Of a stretch of DNA of 17,539 nt, positions 14,401 to 17,539 are shown piece by piece (within the stretch, counting starts at the first letter, position 1; every line of letters starts with the position of its first letter). A model generated the notes under the pieces. It worked only from the letters and a program-made list of their open reading frames with translations. It made no database searches and was not told the origin of the DNA. The translations under genes were made by a program, and so were the position numbers. The DNA is from an uncultured Lachnospiraceae bacterium (lineage in GTDB: Bacteria > Bacillota > Clostridia > Lachnospirales > Lachnospiraceae): contig CAJUDY010000056.1 of NCBI GenBank assembly GCA_910584945.1, positions 1-17,539 on the forward strand, read 5' to 3'.

Positions 14401-14650
14401 TATGACCCGCAAGATCGAGCAGGAGTCCCCGAACATCCTGGACCTGATTCTGGGTCATCAGATCGATCTGGTCATCGACACCCCCTCCCAGGGCGTGGAA
14501 CACGGCCACGACGGATTCATCATCCGCCGAAACGCCATCGAGACCGGCGTGAACGTCCTCACCGCCATCGACACGGCAAAAGCCCTGGTGACCTCCCTGG
14601 AGAATACGGACAGCGGGAAACTGACGCTGGTGGATATTGCAGAGATCTAA
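11453..14650 (+). CDS. carB: Carbamoyl-phosphate synthase large subunit
   Basis: 1065 aa, full length for CarB. Two homologous synthetase halves are visible. The first (about 1-400) opens with KKVLVIGSGPIVIGQAAEFD and has the ATP-grasp block RPAYTLGGSGGG. An oligomerisation region (about 400-550) follows. The second half (about 557-935) opens with KKVLVLGSGPIRIGQGIEFD and has RPSYVLGGQGM. EVNPRVSRSSALASK and EVNPRSSRTVPYISK are the paired metal-binding ATP-grasp ends. The C-terminal MGS-like allosteric domain (about 940-1065) contains ATKGTARAL and LVIDTPSQG. It makes carbamoyl phosphate from bicarbonate, ammonia and two ATP. The start overlaps the carA stop by 8 bp, consistent with coupled 1:1 synthesis. 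No damage is seen. Confidence 0.97.
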   Translation: MPKNPQIKKVLVIGSGPIVIGQAAEFDYAGTQACRSLKEEGIEVVLLNSNPATIMTDKDIADRVYIEPLTAEVVEQLILKEQPDSVLPTLGGQAGLNLAMELEERGFFAKTGVRLIGTTSETIKKAEDRLEFKSTMEKIGEPVAPSLVVESLEEGVAFSNQIGYPVVLRPAYTLGGSGGGIAHNQEELEEILTNGLRLSRVGQVLVERCIAGWKEIEYEVMRDGAGNVITVCNMENIDPVGVHTGDSIVVAPSQTLGDKEYQMLRTSALNIISELKITGGCNVQFALHPASFEYCVIEVNPRVSRSSALASKATGYPIAKVAAKIAVGYTLDEIKNAVTGQTMASFEPMLDYCVVKMPRLPFDKFISARRTLTTQMKATGEVMSISDSFEGGLMKAIRSLEQHVDSLLSYDFSHLTEKELTEQLYVVDDRRIWVIAEALRRGMAYEEIHEITKIDLWFIDKLAILVEMERALQTEELTEELLKEAKRLEFPDQVIARLTGREEADVKKLRLEYGITAAYKMVDTCAAEFAATTPYYYSVFGSENEAAETSGRKKVLVLGSGPIRIGQGIEFDFCSVHCTWAFSREGYETIIINNNPETVSTDFDIADKLYFEPLTPEDVENIVNLEHPDGAVVQFGGQTAIKLTEALMKMGVPILGTSAENVDAAEDRELFDGILETCGIPRPKGDTVYTAKEAKEVARRLGYPVLVRPSYVLGGQGMQIAIGDKDVEEFIGIINRIAQDHPILVDKYLQGKEIEVDAVCDGEDILIPGIMEHIERAGIHSGDSISVYPAQSISEGVKGTIESYTRKLARALHVIGLINIQFIAVGEEVYVIEVNPRSSRTVPYISKVTGIPIVPLATKVILGQKIKDLGYKPGLQPEADYFAVKMPVFSFEKIRGADIGLGPEMKSTGECLGIAKTFHEALYKAFLGAGIRLPRHRNMIMTVRDEDKEEAVEIAKRFEALGYNIFATKGTARALMEADVQVRMTRKIEQESPNILDLILGHQIDLVIDTPSQGVEHGHDGFIIRRNAIETGVNVLTAIDTAKALVTSLENTDSGKLTLVDIAEI

Positions 14651-14695
14651 AAAGGTGCCGCAGCCGTTAAAAATGTGACGGTTGCGGTATTTTTT
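14651..14695. terminator. Bidirectional terminator between carB and the histidine kinase gene
   Basis: TGCCGCAGCCGT (14656-14667) pairs with ACGGTTGCGGTA (14678-14689) over 12 bp with two G-U pairs, then six T (14690-14695) for the carB transcript. On the other strand the stem is followed by a T-run (the A-rich 14649-14653), so it can also end the convergent kinase transcript. Confidence 0.88.
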
Positions 14696-14698
14696 GTC

Positions 14699-16504
14699 TC
14701 ACGGTTTCTCCAGATACAGATATACCGAGGAGGAAAATACGTGATCCCTGACTTCAAACCGCGCGCTGCCTCCGTATCGCTTTGCCACGGAGCGAACGGA
14801 GATCAGGCCGGTTCCCCCGCCTGGTTTCCGGGAACGGAAGGAGCCGTCCGCCGTCGGATGTACATTCTGGCAGCTGTTGTCCATGGTGATGGTCAGGATT
14901 CCGAATTTCAGTCGGCTCTGCATGCGGATAAAGGGCGTGCCCCGGGTCTGCTCCCTGCAGGCGGCGATGGCATTGTCCAGCAGATTGCCGATGATGACGC
15001 ACAGGTCGGTCTCCGACACCTCTCTGGTGTCGGAAGGAATGCAGAGGGACAGTGAGACAGAAGGGATTCCTTCTTTTCGGGCCATGGACAGATAATAGCC
15101 GGCCACCGCGTTGACCGCATCGTTTTCACAAAGTCTGTCCGCGGGGTCTGCAGGGATATCCGCAGTCAGGGCGTTTAGATAATCCAGAAGTTTTTCTTCC
15201 AGATGCTGTGCGGCATACTCTCGGATGACGGCCAGATGGTGCTTCAGATCATGGCGCTGGGCCCGGATGGAGGCGGCCGTCTCGGAGAGGATGGCATACT
15301 GGGTCTTCCGGGCTTCCGTCTCTTTTTCGATCAAGGCCAACTCATAGGAGAGCTGGCGGTTTTCTGCCTGATGTAAAAGCATACAGCGTATAAAATAACT
15401 GCACAGTACGCACATCATTCCGATGAACAGCAGAATGCCGAGCTGGAAGAAAAATGTGATCTGAAAGGGCGGGTGAAACAGATGATAATTCATAAGTTCC
15501 AGAAGCGTAAAGATCGTAAGGACTAAGGCCGGAATCAGGAAAAGGATGGCAAACTGGTTCCGGTTATAAATAATTTCCAGTAGAATACAGCCGGCAAAGA
15601 GGATAAAGGCGAGCGGGATCAGCAGATGGAACAGGTACATCGTTCTGGAGAATGCCGCAATGCCAAGAAGCTGCAGGATGACCGCTCCGATGACAGCCAG
15701 CTCCATCAGGGTACAGGTGCAGGAGAGCACTTTTGGGTGGCGGGGATTTAAGATGATTATGCCGCAGCGTAGGAGCGGGATGGTCAGGGTGAACATTCCA
15801 ATAAAAGCCATCAGGTACAGAAGCGGAGGGTTATGGATAAAGATACTGGTCAGATTGCACTCTCCAAGAATCCAGACGCCCACCAGAAAAGAAAAAAGTC
15901 CAAGCCACAGGACTGGTCTGCCGATCTCATCAAAGCGGGTGAGAATCAGGGCGATCAGCAGCAGGAGGACGCCAAGAGCGATCAGTATGATCGAAAAAAG
16001 CAAAGAGAAGCCCATCTTGGTAAAAAGAAAGGTCAGAAGATCATTCTGTTCTCCCAGAAAGACCGGATGCAGGGTCATGCGGCCTCTCTGGGTGGGGGCC
16101 TGGTACCGAAGCTGTAAAGTGACCGGCTCTCCGGTCCCGGGGAGCGGGAGAAGCTTTACGACGGTGGGGGGATCGAGGAGAAACGCCGGATAAGTCCCCG
16201 GCTGTCCATAGGCGAAGAGCAGCGTCTCGTCCGCGTAGATCTCGAAGGGAGTGTATACAGACTTGATATACAGGCAGTCGCCGGGGCGGGGCGTGATCTG
16301 AGCAGTCAGCGTGACGGATGACATGTCAGAGCAGCGGAGGGTGCAGGGAAGCGTGACGTCTGCGGCGGATGCTCCGGTTTCCATGGTCCATTCTGTCAGC
16401 TCCTTAACCTGGGGGCGTACGGCCTCCCGGGAAGGATGGAAGTATACGCCTGCGAAGAGAAGCAGGATGAGAAAAGACATAGAGAAGGGAATGATTTTAT
16501 GCAT
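14699..16504 (-). CDS. GHKL-family sensor histidine kinase with 7TM region
   Basis: 601 aa. Residues 5-22 form a signal or anchor helix. An apparently extracellular beta-rich domain (about 25-160) resembles the layout of 7TMR-DISM sensors. Seven hydrophobic segments follow at about 165-188, 198-215, 229-251, 265-285, 290-312, 317-338 and 350-374. A coiled-coil-like linker (about 376-412) leads to the kinase core: phospho-acceptor H418 in QRHDLKHHLAVI, N-box GNLLDNAIAAC (507-516) and G-box PGGGTGLISV (561-570), in the style of AgrC-type GHKL kinases. It lies downstream of and overlaps the LytTR regulator gene by 8 bp, so the two form one two-component system. No agrB/agrD-like peptide gene is nearby and the ligand is unknown. 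Confidence 0.88.
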   Translation of the reverse strand: MHKIIPFSMSFLILLLFAGVYFHPSREAVRPQVKELTEWTMETGASAADVTLPCTLRCSDMSSVTLTAQITPRPGDCLYIKSVYTPFEIYADETLLFAYGQPGTYPAFLLDPPTVVKLLPLPGTGEPVTLQLRYQAPTQRGRMTLHPVFLGEQNDLLTFLFTKMGFSLLFSIILIALGVLLLLIALILTRFDEIGRPVLWLGLFSFLVGVWILGECNLTSIFIHNPPLLYLMAFIGMFTLTIPLLRCGIIILNPRHPKVLSCTCTLMELAVIGAVILQLLGIAAFSRTMYLFHLLIPLAFILFAGCILLEIIYNRNQFAILFLIPALVLTIFTLLELMNYHLFHPPFQITFFFQLGILLFIGMMCVLCSYFIRCMLLHQAENRQLSYELALIEKETEARKTQYAILSETAASIRAQRHDLKHHLAVIREYAAQHLEEKLLDYLNALTADIPADPADRLCENDAVNAVAGYYLSMARKEGIPSVSLSLCIPSDTREVSETDLCVIIGNLLDNAIAACREQTRGTPFIRMQSRLKFGILTITMDNSCQNVHPTADGSFRSRKPGGGTGLISVRSVAKRYGGSARFEVRDHVFSSSVYLYLEKP

Positions 16505-17230
16505 GATTTCTTCCGTCCTTTCTGGCGGTCTGGAAGAGATAAGTCTCCCATGCGTCCTTTGCTTTTTTCAGACTTTCTCTGCGGATATGGACATTCGTTC
16601 CGTCCACCATACGGAAAATCATCAATTCCCTGTCCAGTCCAGTGACAAAGGCCAGATTGACCAGATAGCTTTTATGGCAGCGCAGGAAAGGGAGGGCGGC
16701 GAAGGAATTCTCGATTTTATCCAGCGTTCCCCGGGAACGCAGCGTCTGTCCGTCTGTCAGATGGAACAGAAGATAATGTGCTTTCTGTTCGATGGAAAGC
16801 ATCTTGCGGAAGGGAACGGACAGGGGCTTTCCATTGTGAAGGATCTGAACACCGGGGGCGTTCTGCTTTTTTCGCATGCCAGCTGTAAGACGTCGGCGAC
16901 CGCCTGGCCGGTGACTGGTTTTTCGATATACCGCGCCACATTCAGGCGGTATCCTTCCAGCGCATGCTCTTTGCTGGTAGTGATAAAAGCCACGGGGATC
17001 TCCGGGTCCATACTGCGGACGGCCTGGATCGTGTCCACGCCGGAGATTCCGTCGAGATAGATGTCCATCAGGATCAGATCATAAAGCCCGGGATGATACT
17101 CTGCCAGAAATGCTTCTCCATTTTCATAAATACCGGTTTGGACCGGCATCCCGCTGTTTTGAATTAACAGGAACAGCTTCTCAAATTCTTCCGGATTGTC
17201 TTCACAGACGGCAATTCGCAGTTCTTCCAT
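16497..17230 (-). pseudogene. LytTR-family response regulator, frameshifted at an A6 run
   Basis: The start at 17230 follows AGGAG. The receiver domain (residues 1-121) has acidic E10/D11, phospho-acceptor D56 in LILMDIYLDG, T84/T85, and K104 in YIEKP. After ACEK the frame runs into non-family sequence and stops at 16757. The adjacent frame, with no ribosome binding site of its own, carries a complete LytTR DNA-binding domain down to 16497: VQILHNGKPLSVPF, IEQKAHYLLFHL, LRCHKSYLVNL and VHIRRESLKKA. The switch point is six A residues (plus-strand T 16867-16872). The span is 734 nt, and one extra A would give a continuous 244-aa protein, the usual size. It is either a real one-base loss, a phase-variable tract or a sequencing error. 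It would pair with the downstream kinase. Confidence 0.8.
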
Positions 17231-17271
17231 AGGATATTCTCCTGATTTTTCTCATTGTGGACTCTCTAATA

Positions 17272-17301
17272 TGAATAAGCATAAAAAGCTGAATTTGTCA
17301 A
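17272..17301 (-). promoter_or_regulatory. Probable promoter of the two-component operon
   Basis: On the minus strand there is a perfect -35 TTGACA (17301-17296). The best -10 is TATTCA (17277-17272) at an 18-bp spacing, which is weak. The regulator start is about 42 bp further on. The -35 overlaps an imperfect direct repeat, GAATTTGT at 17291 and GAATTTTGT at 17306. Confidence 0.45.
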
Positions 17302-17406
17302 GTACGAATTTTGTATAAGAAATATTCAAATATGGAACTGGAACAAACAGGCGGAAAAAAATAAAATGGGATATATATGTAGAAAGTGCGAGGAGGAAGA
17401 GACGGA

Positions 17407-17493
17407 ATGAAAAACAGGTGGAAACGCACGCTGGCTTGGATGCTGGCGGCGGTACTTTGGAGTACGATGTCCGGCCCGGCATTGTATCCCTAA
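17407..17493 (+). pseudogene. Signal-peptide-only ORF, truncated secreted protein start
   Basis: Twenty-eight codons from ATG 17407, preceded by AGGAGG (17391-17396). The product reads as a signal peptide: a basic n-region MKNRWKRT, a hydrophobic core LAWMLAAVLWSTM and a small-residue end SGPALYP, then an immediate TAA. Strong translation signals in front of a bare export signal suggest the 5' end of a secreted or cell-wall gene cut by insertion, deletion or inversion near 17490. It is divergent from the two-component operon. What follows (17494-17539) is AT-rich, and I see no gene in it. Confidence 0.6.
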
Positions 17494-17539
17494 AGTCGTG
17501 AAATAGTTACTCAAAACATATTTTGTACAGATAACCCAT

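Noticed and set aside
12896..14509. Long open frame (537 codons) on the minus strand inside carB
   Set aside because: It is antisense to a fully conserved gene. The translation is His/Asp/Leu-rich low-complexity sequence typical of the reverse of GC-rich codons, with no promoter or ribosome binding site.
16862..16880. Programmed -1 ribosomal frameshift in the response regulator
   Set aside because: The zero-frame reads GAA AAA AGC, so the tract lacks a phased A-AAA-AAG heptamer, and no downstream stimulatory structure was evident. Slippage cannot be excluded, but a one-base loss is simpler.
17291..17314. LytTR regulator binding site formed by the GAATTTTGT-type direct repeats
   Set aside because: The repeat offset is 15 bp, whereas known LytTR sites are 9-bp repeats about 21-22 bp apart. 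The sequence is AT-rich enough to arise by chance.
1..17539. CRISPR array, rRNA, prophage or transposase genes
   Set aside because: No spaced direct-repeat array, rRNA sequence, integrase or transposase reading frame was seen. Signs of mobility are limited to the palindromic repeats and the truncated edges.

Overview
The window looks like chromosomal DNA of a gut-type Clostridia, most likely a Lachnospiraceae member. The reasons are a moderate GC content, strong AGGAGG-type ribosome binding sites, BirA- and LicT-type regulation, and protein families typical of that group. The species cannot be named from the sequence alone.

Left edge (1-1080, + strand): a decayed zone. A pair of palindromic hairpins (2-60) abuts the remnant of a cytidylate kinase-like gene that has lost its P-loop end. 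Next comes a cyclopropane-fatty-acid synthase relic with a deleted SAM-binding core and a frame change.

Biotin module (1081-4714, - strand): bioY-bioB-bioD-bioA, reading right to left from one extended -10 promoter. Its -35 is covered by a BirA-type operator. BioY imports biotin, and BioA, BioD and BioB carry out the last three synthesis steps. No bioF, bioW, bioC or bioH lies in the window.

Beta-glucoside module (4810-9263, + strand): a promoter, a leader with a LicT-type antiterminator hairpin overlapping an intrinsic terminator, then a PTS IIBCA transporter, a GH1 6-phospho-beta-glucosidase and the LicT/BglG antiterminator, closed by a terminator. This is a self-contained, substrate-induced, autoregulated operon.

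Pyrimidine/arginine module (9286-14695, + strand): an orotate-phosphoribosyltransferase-like gene with a degenerate PRPP loop, then carA and carB, which overlap by 8 bp. carA has its own promoter, embedded in the upstream terminator. Its ~190-nt leader folds on paper into a compact, almost gap-free four-way junction. One strand of the closing stem has a second possible partner downstream, inside a 14/15 direct repeat. This is the best candidate in the window for something undescribed: either a cis-regulatory RNA or a mobile palindromic repeat.

Signalling module (14699-17230, - strand): a LytTR-family response regulator and a GHKL histidine kinase with an apparent extracellular domain and seven membrane segments, overlapping by 8 bp. 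The regulator is split by a one-base frame change at an A6 run. Divergent from it, at the right edge, is a signal-peptide-only ORF of 28 codons that looks like the start of a secreted protein cut off by a rearrangement.
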